Positions 47,822 through 57,986 of a stretch of 64,000 bases of DNA are shown here, piece by piece; the first letter of the stretch is position 1; every line of letters starts with the position of its first letter. Both the position numbers and the translations under genes were made by a program. The notes beneath the pieces are model-generated. The model was not told where the DNA came from and ran no database searches. It was given only the letters and a program-made list of their open reading frames with translations. The stretch spans positions 124,001 through 188,000 of the forward strand of contig NZ_BBME01000016.1 in the NCBI RefSeq assembly GCF_000971395.1, read 5' to 3'. This DNA comes from Demequina iriomotensis (GTDB lineage: Bacteria > Actinomycetota > Actinomycetes > Actinomycetales > Demequinaceae).

Positions 47822-49303
47822 TCACACCGTCGCGCGCAGCGCGCGCAGGCGCGTGAGCGAGTGCTCCTTGCCCAGGATCTCCATCGACTCGAACAGCGGC
47901 GGCGACACCAGGCGGCCGGTGACGGCGACGCGCAGCGGGCCGAACGCGAAGCGCGGCTTGATGCCCATCTCCTCGACCAGCTTCGCCTTCAGCGCGTCCT
48001 GCTGCGCCTCCGGCGAGAAGTCCTCGAGCGCCTCGAGCACCTCGATCGAGGCGTCCAGGATGGACGCGGCGTTCTCCGGCAGCTTCGCGCGGGCGGCGCC
48101 CTCGACCACCACGGCCGAGTCGTCGACGAACAGGAAGCCGAGCATGCCCGGCGCCTCGCCGAGCAGGTTCATGCGCGTCTGCACCAGCGGGATCGCCTCG
48201 GCGAGCGTCTGCTCCTCGTGCGGCGACAGGCCCGCGACCTCGGGCGACGAGACGTAGCCGGCCGCGTGCAGGTACGGCAGCACCCGCACCGCGAACTCGC
48301 CGGCGGGCAGCATGCGCATGTGGTCGCCGTTGATCGCCTCGGCCTTCTTGAGGTCGAACCGCGCGGGGTTGGGGTTGACGTCGGCGATGTCGAACGCCGC
48401 GATCATCTCCTCGACGGTGAACACGTCGCGGTCGGGGGCGATCGACCAGCCCAGCAGCGCGAGGTAGTTGAGCAGCCCCTCGGGGAGGAAGCCACGCTCG
48501 CGGTGATGGAAGAGGTTCGACTCGGGGTCGCGCTTGGAGAGCTTCTTGGTGCCCTCGCCGAGCACCATGGGCATGTGCGCGTACGCCGGCACCGCGTCCG
48601 CGATGCCGAGCTCGACCATCGCGCGCCACAGCACCACCTGGCGCGGCGTCGAGGACAGCAGGTCCTCGCCGCGCAGCACGTGGGTGATCTTCATGAGCGC
48701 GTCGTCGACCGGGTTGACGAGCGTGTAAAGCGGGATGCCGTTCGCGCGCACGATCGCGTAGTCGGGGACCGTCCCGGCCGGGAAGGTGACGGTGCCGCGG
48801 ATCAGGTCCTCGACCACGATGTCCTCGTCGGGCATCCGCATCCGCAGCACGGGCTCGCGGCCCTCGGCGCGGTACGCGGCCTTCTGCTCCTCGGTGAGGT
48901 CGCGGTCGAAGCCGTCGTAACCGAGCTTGGGGCTGCGTCCGGCCGCGAGGTGGCGCGCCTCGACCTCCTCGGGGGTCGAGAAGGACTCGTACGCGTAGCC
49001 GCCCTCGACCAGCTTCGCGACCACGTCGGCGTGGAGGTCGTGGCGCTCGGACTGGCGGTACGGGCCGTACGGGCCGGGCTTGTCCGGGCCCTCGTCGTAG
49101 TCGATGCCCATCCAGCTCATCGCGTCGAGCAGCATCTCGTAGCTCTCCTGCGAGTCGCGCTCGGCGTCGGTGTCCTCGATGCGGAACACCATGTCGCCGC
49201 CGGTGTGCCGGGCGTAGGCCCAGTTGAACAGCGCCGTGCGGACCATGCCCACGTGGGGCAGGCCGGTGGGCGACGGGGAGAAGCGGACGCGAACCTTGCT
49301 CAT
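47822..49303 (-). CDS. gltX: Glutamyl-tRNA synthetase
   Basis: 493 aa class I synthetase. HIGH box [27 protein letters not shown] as the KMSKS loop, [27 protein letters not shown] region [17 protein letters not shown]. Probably also charges tRNA-Gln with Glu for the amidotransferase route. Near tRNA-Gln and tRNA-Glu. Confidence 0.97.
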   Translation of the reverse strand: MSKVRVRFSPSPTGLPHVGMVRTALFNWAYARHTGGDMVFRIEDTDAERDSQESYEMLLDAMSWMGIDYDEGPDKPGPYGPYRQSERHDLHADVVAKLVEGGYAYESFSTPEEVEARHLAAGRSPKLGYDGFDRDLTEEQKAAYRAEGREPVLRMRMPDEDIVVEDLIRGTVTFPAGTVPDYAIVRANGIPLYTLVNPVDDALMKITHVLRGEDLLSSTPRQVVLWRAMVELGIADAVPAYAHMPMVLGEGTKKLSKRDPESNLFHHRERGFLPEGLLNYLALLGWSIAPDRDVFTVEEMIAAFDIADVNPNPARFDLKKAEAINGDHMRMLPAGEFAVRVLPYLHAAGYVSSPEVAGLSPHEEQTLAEAIPLVQTRMNLLGEAPGMLGFLFVDDSAVVVEGAARAKLPENAASILDASIEVLEALEDFSPEAQQDALKAKLVEEMGIKPRFAFGPLRVAVTGRLVSPPLFESMEILGKEHSLTRLRALRATV

Positions 49304-49349
49304 GTGTACTTCCTTGACGACGGGACGATGCAGGGGTGGGCTGCCGGGC

Positions 49350-50132
49350 TCAGCCGCGGCGGATGACGGGGTTGCGCAGCACGCCGAGGTCCTCGATCTC
49401 GACCTCGGCCACGTCGCCGTGGTTCAGCGTCGTGACGCCTGCGGGGGTGCCGGTGAGGATGACGTCTCCCGGCAGCAGCGTGGTGACCTCGGAGACGAGC
49501 GACACGACGGTCGCGACATCCGTGATCATGTCCGCGCTGTGGCCCTGCTGGACCTCCGCGCCGTTGATGCGGCCGTAGACATGGACGTCGTCGTGCGCGA
49601 GCTCCGTCTCGATCCACGGGCCGAGCGGCAACGAGGTGTCGAACGCCTTGCCGCGGAACCACTGGTTCTCCGCGCGCTGGACGTCGCGCGCCGTGACGTC
49701 GTTGGCGCACGTGTAGCCGTAGATGTACTGCTCGGCGTTCTCTGGGCTCACGTCCTTGCACACGCGCGAGATCACGATCGCCAGCTCTGCCTCGAGCTGG
49801 ACGTCCTCGGCGTAGTGCGGCAGCACGATGGGATCGTCGGGACCGATGACCGCGGTGTTGGGCTTGAGGAACAGCAGCGGCATCTCGTCGACCTCGTTGC
49901 CGAGCTCCTTGGCGTGGTCCGCGTAGTTGCGGCCGAGGCACACGACCTTCGAGCGCGGGATCACGGGCGCGAGCAGACGGACGTCGTCGGACAGCTTGAT
50001 CCGCTCACCGGTGACGGTGCCCGGCGTGTACATGGGATCACCGGTGAGGACCACGAGCTCCTCGTTGCCCGCCTCCCCGTCGACGATCGCGTACTGGGGC
50101 TCTGAACCGGTGGTGAAACGGGCGATACGCAT
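49350..50132 (-). CDS. Fumarylacetoacetate hydrolase-family protein
   Basis: 260 aa. [18 protein letters not shown], metal-binding [12 protein letters not shown] with Glu pair and Asp later ([15 protein letters not shown]), [30 protein letters not shown]. Members cleave or decarboxylate acylpyruvates; a role as oxaloacetate decarboxylase or acylpyruvase is possible. TAGGCT six bases before the ATG implies a leaderless transcript. Upstream of gltX in many related genomes. Confidence 0.88.
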   Translation of the reverse strand: MRIARFTTGSEPQYAIVDGEAGNEELVVLTGDPMYTPGTVTGERIKLSDDVRLLAPVIPRSKVVCLGRNYADHAKELGNEVDEMPLLFLKPNTAVIGPDDPIVLPHYAEDVQLEAELAIVISRVCKDVSPENAEQYIYGYTCANDVTARDVQRAENQWFRGKAFDTSLPLGPWIETELAHDDVHVYGRINGAEVQQGHSADMITDVATVVSLVSEVTTLLPGDVILTGTPAGVTTLNHGDVAEVEIEDLGVLRNPVIRRG

Positions 50133-50203
50133 GGGCTCCAGCCTAGTGCGTCGCACGGTGGCCGCCCGATCCGGGGCGCACGCCTGACCGTACGATGCTG
50201 AGC

Positions 50204-50698
50204 ATGACCCCGACCAGCATGGATGCGTTGATCCGGGAGGCCGATGCGGCGCTGGCCGCGCTGCTGTCCCGCACCGACGCCACGCCCGACGGACCGGTCG
50301 CGCCGGGCTGGGACGGGGGCGCCCGGGTCGCGGACGTGCTCGCGCACCTGCATGGCTGGCACGGACTGCTGCTCGTGTGGCTCGACGCCGAGGCGCGCGG
50401 CGCGACGCCCGCGTTCCCCGCCGACGGCTACGGCTGGGATCGCCTCGCGGACCTCAACGCCGCGCTCGTCGCCGCGCACGCGCATCGTCCGTACGCCGAG
50501 GTCCGCGCGCTGCTGGCCGCGAGCCATCTCGAGGTGATCGCCGCGCTCCGCGGGATCGATGAGACGAGCGTGTTCGACCCCGTCGCGCGCCCGTGGCTCG
50601 GCGACCAGTCGCTCGGCGACGTCGCGCACGAATGCCTCGGCGCTCACTACGCCTGGGGCGAGGGCGTGCTCGGCACCGAAGGGGCGTCGTCGGAGTGA
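50204..50698 (+). CDS. DinB/ClbS-like four-helix-bundle protein
   Basis: 164 aa. SMDALIREADAALAALL, APGWDGGARVADVLAHLHGWHGLLLVWL and SLGDVAHECLGAHYAWGEGVL suit the ClbS/DfsB (DUF1706) helical bundle, with His pairs at the metal-site positions of DinB proteins. Start ATG at 50204 lies seven bases after TACGAT. First gene of three coupled genes (GTGA overlaps). Confidence 0.6.
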   Translation: MTPTSMDALIREADAALAALLSRTDATPDGPVAPGWDGGARVADVLAHLHGWHGLLLVWLDAEARGATPAFPADGYGWDRLADLNAALVAAHAHRPYAEVRALLAASHLEVIAALRGIDETSVFDPVARPWLGDQSLGDVAHECLGAHYAWGEGVLGTEGASSE

Positions 50699-51720
50699 GC
50701 ACGCGGATCATCGGCCTCGACGTCGCCCGCGGCTTCGCGGTGCTCGGCATGGTCGCAGCCCACGTCGGCGACGACGGGACGCGCGGTGCAGACGCCGACG
50801 GCTGGGGGTGGCTGCTGCTCGCGCACGGACGGCCGTCCGCCCTGTTCGCCGTGCTGGCCGGCGTCACCATGACCCTCATGCTCGTCGGCGCCGGCGGCAG
50901 GCACGATGCGGCGGCGGTGCGCCGCACGCGCGCGAGGGTCGCGGCGCGCGCGGGGGTGCTGATCGTGCTGGGGCTGCTCCTCACGCAGCTCGCCACCGGC
51001 GTCGACATCGTCCTGGTGAACCTGGGCCTCATCATGCTCATGGCGATCCCGCTCCTGCGTGCCCCGACATGGGTCCTGCTGTCCGCGGGCGGCGTCGCGT
51101 TCGCCGTCGGGCGCGTGCTGGTCGCCGCCCTCCAGCCCGAGGGCTGGTGGTCCGCCGCACCGGTCGTGGGGCGGCTGTGGAGCTACCACTACCCGGCAAT
51201 GTCGTGGATCGGCTACGCCCTGATCGGGCTCGCGCTGGGTTGCGTGGCGCTGCGCTCGACGCGCACGCAGGTCGCGCTGCTCGGCGCGGGCGTGTCGGTC
51301 GCCGCCATCGCGGTCGCCGTGCGCGTGCTCGCCGGCGAGGGCCCGATCACGGACCTCGGGGCGCACACGTACACGCCGCTCGAGATGGTCGCCAACACGG
51401 CCGTCGCGGCCGGGACCATCGGCGCGTGCTGCTGGCTCGCACCGCGGGCGCGACCGCTGCTCAGCCCCATCGAGGCCCTCGGCTCGATGGCCCTGACCGG
51501 CTACGTGGCGCACCTGCTCGTCATCGCCGCCGTCGGCAGCACGATGGTGTACGAGCCCTCGAACGTCGCGCTCGTCGCGCTCGAGGCCGCGTTGCTCGCG
51601 AGCGCGTGGGCGTGGCGCCGGTGGCAGGGTCAAGGACCGCTCGAGCGCGGGCTCACCCGCGTCTCGAACGCGGCGGGAGACCGGGCTGACCGCCGCGTGT
51701 CGCAGGCGGCGGCATCGTGA
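50695..51720 (+). CDS. DUF1624/HGSNAT-like multipass membrane protein
   Basis: 341 aa, about ten helices. The N-terminal GLDVARGFAVLGMVAAHVGDDG is the signature of the DUF1624/DUF418 (YeiB, heparan-alpha-glucosaminide acetyltransferase-like) group, where an Asp and nearby His act in acyl transfer. Substrate unknown. GTG start overlaps the upstream stop; C-terminus is basic and cytoplasmic. Confidence 0.7.
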   Translation: MSTRIIGLDVARGFAVLGMVAAHVGDDGTRGADADGWGWLLLAHGRPSALFAVLAGVTMTLMLVGAGGRHDAAAVRRTRARVAARAGVLIVLGLLLTQLATGVDIVLVNLGLIMLMAIPLLRAPTWVLLSAGGVAFAVGRVLVAALQPEGWWSAAPVVGRLWSYHYPAMSWIGYALIGLALGCVALRSTRTQVALLGAGVSVAAIAVAVRVLAGEGPITDLGAHTYTPLEMVANTAVAAGTIGACCWLAPRARPLLSPIEALGSMALTGYVAHLLVIAAVGSTMVYEPSNVALVALEAALLASAWAWRRWQGQGPLERGLTRVSNAAGDRADRRVSQAAAS

Positions 51721-52655
51721 GCGTCGCCGACTGGCTCATGTCCGGCGATCCGGCGATCCGCTGGCAGACGATGCACGACCTGCTGGACGCCGAGCCCGCG
51801 GAGGTCGCTCGCGAGCGCGCCCGCGTCGCTCGTGAGGGCTGGGGAGCGCGGCTGCTGGCGCTCCAGCGCGAGGACGGCTCGTGGGCCGGTGGCGCATGGT
51901 TCCCGGACGGCGATCGCGAGACCGATGACGGCCAGCCGTGGACCTCGACGGCCCACGTGCTCGTGCTGCTCACGCTGCTGGGCGCCGATCCGGACGCGCG
52001 GCCCGTGCGCGAGGCGGCCGAGCACGCCTTCGCCGCGGTGCGGTGGGAGGACAACGACGCGGCCTTCCTCGACGGCGAGGACGAGGCCTGCACGCTCGCG
52101 ACGGCGATCCACCTGGGTGCGTACTTCGGCCACGACATGTCGCCTCTCGTGGAGCGGCTGGTCGCCGATCACCGCGAGGACGGCGGCTGGAACTGCGACC
52201 CGCCGTCGTTGTCGCGCCGGTCGAGCGTCCACTCGACCATCGGCGCGCTCGAGGCGCTGGAGACGCAACGCCGCGCGTTCGGGTCGACCTCCGCCGCAGC
52301 CGAGGCGGCCGAGGACGCCCGCGAGTACCTGCTCGCGCGCGGGCTCATGCGAGGCCGCCGCTCGGGCCAGGTGATCGACCCTGCCTTCCAGCGCTTCTCC
52401 TTCCCCACCTACTGGCACTACGACGTCCTGCGCGCGCTCGAGCACCTCCGCATGGCCGACGCCCCGCGCGACCCGCGGCTCGCCGGCGCCGTCGAAATGC
52501 TGCGCGCTCGGCGATCGTCGAGCGGCACGTGGCCGCTCGAGAACACCCATCGCGGCGAGGTGCCGTTCGTCATGGAGGACGGCGACGGGCGGCCCTCGCG
52601 CTGGAACACCCTGCGCGCGCTACGGGTGCTGCGGTGGTGGGAAGAGGGAGGGTGA
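51717..52655 (+). CDS. Terpene-cyclase-fold (alpha/alpha toroid) protein
   Basis: 312 aa built of squalene-cyclase-like repeats: ALQREDGSWAGG, ADHREDGGWNCDPPS, RRSSSGTWPLE (QxxDGSW-type motifs). It lacks a DxDD catalytic motif, so a cyclase function is unlikely. The fold may bind lipid or polysaccharide. GTG start overlaps the upstream stop, so it is coupled to the membrane protein. No known pathway. Confidence 0.7.
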   Translation: MSVADWLMSGDPAIRWQTMHDLLDAEPAEVARERARVAREGWGARLLALQREDGSWAGGAWFPDGDRETDDGQPWTSTAHVLVLLTLLGADPDARPVREAAEHAFAAVRWEDNDAAFLDGEDEACTLATAIHLGAYFGHDMSPLVERLVADHREDGGWNCDPPSLSRRSSVHSTIGALEALETQRRAFGSTSAAAEAAEDAREYLLARGLMRGRRSGQVIDPAFQRFSFPTYWHYDVLRALEHLRMADAPRDPRLAGAVEMLRARRSSSGTWPLENTHRGEVPFVMEDGDGRPSRWNTLRALRVLRWWEEGG

Positions 52656-52706
52656 CGCCTGGTACGTTCGCGGGAGACGACCTCCTTGACGGACGAAGGG
52701 ACGACG

Positions 52707-53462
52707 ATGGCAGGCTCGGCGGGAGGGGCACGGTTGGCCGTGCTCATCGACGCGGACAACGCGAGCGCCCAGCATCTCGAACGGCTGCTCGCCGAGATCG
52801 CGAAGCACGGGACGGCGGGCGTCCGCCGCGCGTACGGTGATTGGACCACCACGCGCCTCGCCTCGTGGAAGGCGGCGTTGCTCGACCATTCCGTGCAGCC
52901 GATCCAGCAGTTCGCGTACACGTCGGGCAAGAACGCGACGGACAGTGCGCTCATCATCGATGCGATGGACCTGCTCCACGCCGGGAACCTCGACGGGTTC
53001 TGCCTCGTCTCGAGCGACAGCGACTTCACACGGCTCGCGGCGCGTATCCGCGAGCAGGGGCTCACGGTGTACGGCTTCGGAGAACGCAAGACCCCCAAGC
53101 CGTTCGTGGCGGCGTGCGACACCTTCGTCTATGTGGAGAACCTCGCTCCGACGGCCGACACGACCTCCGACGCGGCCAAGCCCGCCCTCAAGCGCGACAG
53201 CACGCTCGACCGCCTGCTGTACGAGGCCGTCGATGCCTCCGCGGGCGACGACGGCTGGGCGAACCTCGGCACCGTCGGGAGCAATCTGTCACGGCTCGCG
53301 TCCGACTTCGACTCGCGCACCTGGGGCTTCGGCAAGCTGAAGGATCTCATGCAGGCGCACCCGTCCTACCAGGTTCAGTCCCGGCCAGCCGGAGACGGCA
53401 AGAGCTCGAACGCGTACGTGAAGAGGCGCGAGACCGGCACCCGCACGCGCGCGCGACAATAG
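52707..53462 (+). CDS. NYN-domain (LabA/PIN-like) protein with OST-HTH/LOTUS domain
   Basis: 251 aa. NYN domain (about 8-145): LAVLIDADNASAQHL, TDSALIIDAMDLLHAG, FCLVSSDSDFTRLAARIRE, with the acidic residues of a metal-dependent RNase. A C-terminal LOTUS/OST-HTH-like domain (about 160-240): LYEAVDASAGDDGWANLGTVGSNL, FDSRTWGFGKLKDLMQAHPSY. Likely an RNA-processing nuclease. Start ATG at 52707 (AAGGG 7 bases upstream) was preferred to TTG at 52686. Confidence 0.83.
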   Translation: MAGSAGGARLAVLIDADNASAQHLERLLAEIAKHGTAGVRRAYGDWTTTRLASWKAALLDHSVQPIQQFAYTSGKNATDSALIIDAMDLLHAGNLDGFCLVSSDSDFTRLAARIREQGLTVYGFGERKTPKPFVAACDTFVYVENLAPTADTTSDAAKPALKRDSTLDRLLYEAVDASAGDDGWANLGTVGSNLSRLASDFDSRTWGFGKLKDLMQAHPSYQVQSRPAGDGKSSNAYVKRRETGTRTRARQ

Positions 53463-53467
53463 GACGC

Positions 53468-54340
53468 ATGCCCGCCCTCGCCACCCGCACGCTCGCCCGC
53501 GCCGAGTGGGCGCCGGTCGCGGCGGCGCATGCCGAGGCCGCCGATGCGCTGACCGCGGGCCACCGCGACCGCAAGGGGCGCGGCGAGCGGCACGCGATCG
53601 AGGACTTCCTGTTCGAGTACTACTCGACCCGCCCAGCGCACCTGCGGCGCTGGCACCCCGGGGCCGGTGTGGCGCTCGAGGATGCGCCCGAGCATGCAGG
53701 GTGGAAGCACTACCGGACACAGCACGGGCGCACCGAGGTCGACGTGGCGGCGTTCATGGCCGCCCGCGGCGCGGCGGTCGACTTCGTCGAGGGCCTGCTG
53801 CGCGCGACCGCGGACCGTCCGGCGAGGCTCGGATGCTTCGGCATGCACGAATGGGCGATGGCGTACCGCGTGGGCGAGGACATCCGTCACCCGCTCCCCC
53901 TCCGCCTGGGCCAGGACGGCACGGACGCCGTGGTCGAGGCCAACCCCATCGCCTGCTCGCACTTCGACGCGTTCCGCTTCTTCACCCCGGAGGCGGTGCC
54001 CCTCAACCGGCTGCGACCCACGCGCGCCAGCCAGGTCGCGCTCGAGCAGCCGGGCTGCCTCCACGCGACGATGGACCTGTACAAATGGGCGGCCAGGCTG
54101 GCGCCCGCGATCCCGAGCGTGCTCCAGCTCGAGGCGTTCGCGCTCGCGCTCGAGGTACGCCGCGTGGACATGCAGGCCTCGCCCTACGACGTCTCGTCGT
54201 TCGGCCTCCCGCCGATCGCGGTCGAGACGCCCGAGGGCAAGCGCGAGTACGTCGAGCGTCAGCGCGACTTCGCCGCGCGCGGCGGGGTGCTCCGCGCACG
54301 CATGGTCGCCGAGATCGAGCTGCTCCGGAGCCTCGACTAG
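53468..54340 (+). CDS. Conserved actinobacterial protein often named 3-methyladenine DNA glycosylase
   Basis: 290 aa. HAIEDFLFEYYSTRPAHLRRWHPG, CFGMHEWAMAYR, ACSHFDAFRFFTPEAVPLNR, ATMDLYKWA and QASPYDVSSFG. Databases tend to call this family 3-methyladenine DNA glycosylase, but no HhH or AAG-type active site is visible, so I treat the function as unknown. It starts 5 bases after the NYN gene stop. The stop overlaps the aldehyde dehydrogenase stop (CTAG). Confidence 0.65.
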   Translation: MPALATRTLARAEWAPVAAAHAEAADALTAGHRDRKGRGERHAIEDFLFEYYSTRPAHLRRWHPGAGVALEDAPEHAGWKHYRTQHGRTEVDVAAFMAARGAAVDFVEGLLRATADRPARLGCFGMHEWAMAYRVGEDIRHPLPLRLGQDGTDAVVEANPIACSHFDAFRFFTPEAVPLNRLRPTRASQVALEQPGCLHATMDLYKWAARLAPAIPSVLQLEAFALALEVRRVDMQASPYDVSSFGLPPIAVETPEGKREYVERQRDFAARGGVLRARMVAEIELLRSLD

Positions 54341-55737
54341 CCCAGCTGGATCCACACCGTCTTCTCGCGCGTCCACTGGTGGAACGCGGCGAGCGACTTC
54401 TCGGCACCCCCGAAGCCCGACTGCCGCCATCCGCCGAAGGGGACGGTCAGGTCGCCCTCGCTGTACGCCCCCACGGACACGATGCCGGCCTGGACCCCGC
54501 GCGCCACCGCCATCGCCTCGTCCACGTCCTTGGTCCAGACCGATGCGGCGAGGCCGTAGTCGACGTCGTTCGCCATCGCGATCGCCTCCTCGCGGGTGCG
54601 GAACGTCTGCACGGTGGTGACGGGACCGAAGATCTCGGTGCGCAGGATCGGATCGTCGGGCGCGACGCCCGCGAGGATGGTCGGCGCGATGTAGCGGCCG
54701 CCCTCGGCGACCGCGACCTCGCCGCCGCCCGCCACCGCGACGGCGCCTCGCGCGACGGATGCATCGATCGCGCCGACGATGCGCTCGGCGGCGGCCGCGG
54801 AGATGACGGGCCCGACCTGGGTCGCGGGGTCCTCGGGCCGCCCCACCACGAGGCTGCGTGCCGCGGCGGCGAGCCGCGCCACCACCTCGTCCCGGATGGA
54901 CTCGTGGAGGAGGATCCGCGAGCCCGCGGTGCAGTTCTGGCCCGAGGTGAGGAACGCGGCCTCGACGATCCCGTCGACGAGCGCATCGCCGAAGGCGAGC
55001 GCGTCCGCCATGACGACGTGCGGGCTCTTCCCGCCCATCTCGAGGCTCACCCGCTTGAGGTTCGACCGCGCCGCGGCCTCGAGGATCGATCGGCCCGTCG
55101 CGGTCGAGCCGGTGAACGACAGCGCGCCGATGCGCGGATCCGCCGCGAGCGCGGCACCCGTGGTCGGACCGTCGCCCGTGAGCACCCTCAGCACCCCTGC
55201 CGGGATGCCGGCCTCGATCGCGAGCGCCTCGACGTGCAGGGCGGAGCGAGGCGTCGTGTCGGCGGGCTTCAGGATCAGGCAGTTGCCGGCCGCGAGCGCC
55301 GGCCCGATCTTCCACGCCGCCATCGCGATCGGGTAGTTCCACGGGAGGATCGCCGCCACGACGCCGAAGGGCTCGCGCTCGGTGAAGGCGAGCACGTCCG
55401 GCGGCGTCGCGGGGACGGCGCCGGCGACCTTGTCGGCCGCCTCCGCGAACCAGCGGATCGACTCGACCGCGCCGGGGACGTCGTTCGCGAGGCACTCCGC
55501 GATGGGCTTGCCCGCGTCCTCCATGTCGAGGCGGGCGAGCACGTCGGCGTCGCGCTCCATGAGATCCGCGAGCCGCAGCAGCACCGCCGCACGCTCGCGC
55601 GGGGCCAGGCCCGACCAGACCCCCGACGCGAACGCCTGCTGCGCGTGCGCGGTGTGGCTCGCGACCTCGGCCGCGCTGGTGAGAGGAACGGTGGCGAGGC
55701 GCCGGCCGTCGGCCGGACTGACGATGTCGAGGCTCAC
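54337..55737 (-). CDS. NAD(P)-dependent aldehyde dehydrogenase
   Basis: 466 aa. EREPFGVVAAILPWNYPIAMAAWKIGPALAAGN, FTGSTATGRSI, catalytic Glu in LEMGGKSPHVV, catalytic Cys in SGQNCTAGSRI, EIFGPV. Closest in pattern to gamma-aminobutyraldehyde/betaine-type enzymes (PuuC/PatD); substrate not certain. GTG start lies six bases after TAGATT: leaderless. Confidence 0.88.
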   Translation of the reverse strand: MSLDIVSPADGRRLATVPLTSAAEVASHTAHAQQAFASGVWSGLAPRERAAVLLRLADLMERDADVLARLDMEDAGKPIAECLANDVPGAVESIRWFAEAADKVAGAVPATPPDVLAFTEREPFGVVAAILPWNYPIAMAAWKIGPALAAGNCLILKPADTTPRSALHVEALAIEAGIPAGVLRVLTGDGPTTGAALAADPRIGALSFTGSTATGRSILEAAARSNLKRVSLEMGGKSPHVVMADALAFGDALVDGIVEAAFLTSGQNCTAGSRILLHESIRDEVVARLAAAARSLVVGRPEDPATQVGPVISAAAAERIVGAIDASVARGAVAVAGGGEVAVAEGGRYIAPTILAGVAPDDPILRTEIFGPVTTVQTFRTREEAIAMANDVDYGLAASVWTKDVDEAMAVARGVQAGIVSVGAYSEGDLTVPFGGWRQSGFGGAEKSLAAFHQWTREKTVWIQLG

Positions 55738-55776
55738 CCCCGCAATCTATCGCCCCTGCTAGCGACTCGGGGAGCG

Positions 55777-56223
55777 CTACCGCGCGGCCGCCGCGCCGCG
55801 ATTCGCGAGCTCGTCGGCCTTCTCGTTGCCCGGGTCGCCCGCGTGGCCCTTCACCCACACCCAGGTGATGTCGTGGCGGCCCAGCTGCTCGTCGAGCGCC
55901 TGCCACAGCTCGACGTTCTTCACCGGCTTCTTGTCCGCGGTCTTCCAGCCGTTGCGCTTCCAGCCCTTCATCCAGGTCTGGGCGCCGTTCTTCACGTACT
56001 GCGAGTCGACGTGGAGCGTCACCTTGCACGGGCGGTTGAGCGCCTTGAGCCCCTCGATCACCGCGGTGAGCTCCATGCGGTTGTTCGTCGTGACCTTCTC
56101 ACCGCCGAAGAGCTCGCGCTCGTGCCCGCCGGCCTTCATCCACACGCCCCAGCCGCCCAACCCGGGGTTGCCCTTGCAGGCGCCGTCGGTCCACATCTGC
56201 ACGTCGGTCAGGGTCTCGCTCAC
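55777..56223 (-). CDS. rnhA: Ribonuclease HI
   Basis: 148 aa; degrades RNA in RNA-DNA hybrids. Catalytic tetrad: Asp in [11 protein letters not shown], Glu in NNRMELTAV, Asp in [10 protein letters not shown], Asp in NEKADELAN; basic handle [21 protein letters not shown] start at 56223 lies six bases after TACGGT, so leaderless. Confidence 0.95.
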   Translation of the reverse strand: MSETLTDVQMWTDGACKGNPGLGGWGVWMKAGGHERELFGGEKVTTNNRMELTAVIEGLKALNRPCKVTLHVDSQYVKNGAQTWMKGWKRNGWKTADKKPVKNVELWQALDEQLGRHDITWVWVKGHAGDPGNEKADELANRGAAAAR

Positions 56224-56287
56224 CCGGAAACCGTACCCGGGCGCAGGGCGCGCGGTCGCCAACCGCCGCATCGTCCACAATGAACCC

Positions 56288-56788
56288 ATGTCCCGCAAGC
56301 ACGCCGCCGGAGGCGCGACGCCCGCCGTCCACGCGCTGATCGAGGCCGGCGTCGACCACACCCTCCACCCGTACGAGCACGATCCCGCCTCGGAGCTGAG
56401 CTACGGGCTCGAGGCCGCGGCGGCGCTGGGGGTCGACGCGGACCAGGTGTTCAAGACGCTCTGCGCGTACGTCGACGGGCAGCTGGCCGTCGGCATCGTG
56501 CCGGTGAGCGGCATGCTCGACCTCAAGTCGCTCGCGCACGCGCTCGGCGGCAAGAAGGCGGAGATGGCGCCCCCCGCCGACGCGGAACGGGCCACGGGCT
56601 ACGTGGTCGGCGGCATCTCACCCATCGGTCAGCGCAAGGTGCTGCCGACCGCCGTCGACGAGACGGTCGAGCTGTGGGACACCGTGTACGTGTCGGGCGG
56701 GAGGCGCGGCCTCGACATCGGCCTGGCCCCGGCCGACCTCATCGCCGTCACCCACGCGGTGACGGCCCCGATCGCGAAGGACTCCTGA
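56288..56788 (+). CDS. ybaK: Cys-tRNA(Pro)/Cys-tRNA(Cys) deacylase YbaK
   Basis: 166 aa editing enzyme. [24 protein letters not shown] with the conserved Lys, [52 protein letters not shown] six bases before the ATG fits a leaderless start. Its stop overlaps the next start (TGATG). Confidence 0.9.
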   Translation: MSRKHAAGGATPAVHALIEAGVDHTLHPYEHDPASELSYGLEAAAALGVDADQVFKTLCAYVDGQLAVGIVPVSGMLDLKSLAHALGGKKAEMAPPADAERATGYVVGGISPIGQRKVLPTAVDETVELWDTVYVSGGRRGLDIGLAPADLIAVTHAVTAPIAKDS

Positions 56789-57522
56789 TGAGCCTCTCCC
56801 CCGCTCCCGCCGGCTGGGACCACGCCGCCGCGCTCGAGGAGGTCAAGGCGCGCGTCCACATCGCCGAGGCCTCGTGGGGCCGCGCCGGATCGGGCGCGCG
56901 CGTCATGGTCGCCACCAAGACGTGGGACGCCGATGCGGCGGTGGCGGTGGTGCGCGCCGGCGGCACGCTCGTGGGCGAGTCGCGCATGCAGGAGCTCGAG
57001 GCCAAGGGCGACGCGCTCCGCGCGGCGGGCGCCAGGATCCACGTCATCGGGCAGCTGCAGCGCAACAAGGCCGCGGTCGCGGTGCGGTACGCGGACTGCG
57101 TGCAGACCGTCGACTCGGCACGGCTCGCCGAACGCCTCTCGCGGCTGTGCCTCGAGGCCGAGCGCGAGCTCGACGTGATGATCCAGGTCAACGTCTCCGG
57201 CGAGGAGTCGAAGGCCGGCGTGCACCCTGACGAGGCCCTCGCGATCGCGTCGGCGGTCCAGGCGCTGCCCGCCCTCACCGTGATCGGCTTCATGACCATC
57301 GGTCTCAACTCGCCGGATGAGGCCGCCGTGCGCGAGGGCTACGCGCGCCTGCGCGAGCTGCGCGACCGGGCGCTCATCCGCTCGGAGCAGGGCGCCATGG
57401 ACCTGTCGAGCGCGTGGGAGCTGTCGATGGGCATGTCCCAGGACCTCGAGTGGGCGGTTGCCGAGGGCGCGACGATGGTGCGCGTCGGCACGGCGGTCAT
57501 GGGTCCACGGCCCGCGGCCTGA
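56788..57522 (+). CDS. yggS: YggS/PROSC-family PLP homeostasis protein
   Basis: 244 aa PLP-binding barrel. PLP Lys in MVATKTWDADA, then GESRMQELEAK, HVIGQLQRNKAA, QVNVSGEESKAGVHP, MTIGLNS, phosphate loop ELSMGMSQDLEWAVAEGATMVRVGTAVMG. Coupled to ybaK by a one-base overlap. Confidence 0.92.
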   Translation: MSLSPAPAGWDHAAALEEVKARVHIAEASWGRAGSGARVMVATKTWDADAAVAVVRAGGTLVGESRMQELEAKGDALRAAGARIHVIGQLQRNKAAVAVRYADCVQTVDSARLAERLSRLCLEAERELDVMIQVNVSGEESKAGVHPDEALAIASAVQALPALTVIGFMTIGLNSPDEAAVREGYARLRELRDRALIRSEQGAMDLSSAWELSMGMSQDLEWAVAEGATMVRVGTAVMGPRPAA

Positions 57523-57617
57523 GCCACGGCGCGGCCCCGTCCGCTCGCGCCTCCGCGCGCGCGGTGTGAGACTGTCGGGGACGATGCAGGCGAGGGGGCC
57601 GCTTCCGAGGAGGACGC

Positions 57618-57959
57618 ATGCCGCAGTACCACCTGGCCATGTACTACGACCAGGAGTCGGACGCCGTGCCGGACGACCTCCCGCAGATCATGGCCGAGCT
57701 CGAGGCCCTCAACGCCGAGATGCGCGACGCGGGTGCCTGGGTGATGGCAGCGGGCTTCGATCCCGCGCCTGAGGCGCGCGTGGTGCGCGCGGACCCTCAC
57801 GGCGCCGAGACCACGGTGGGCGCGTACCTGCCCTCGCAGGAGCAGCAGGGCGGGTTCTGGCTCATCGAGGCGCACTCGATGGGCGACGCGATCGTGTGGG
57901 CGGAGCGCGCGAGCAGGGTCCTGCGCCTCGCGGTCGAGGTGCGTGCGGTGCGCACGTGA
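57618..57959 (+). CDS. YCII-related domain protein
   Basis: 113 aa. QYHLAMYYDQE at the start, His/Asp near ADPHGAETTVGAYLPSQEQQGGFWLIEAHSMGDAIVWAERA is the YCII/DGPF pattern, a small ferredoxin-like fold. Usually encoded near sigma-70-like genes; none adjacent here. ATG follows GAGGAGG. Confidence 0.78.
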   Translation: MPQYHLAMYYDQESDAVPDDLPQIMAELEALNAEMRDAGAWVMAAGFDPAPEARVVRADPHGAETTVGAYLPSQEQQGGFWLIEAHSMGDAIVWAERASRVLRLAVEVRAVRT

Positions 57960-57986
57960 GCCGCACCCGCGCGGCGCGGTGAGAAG

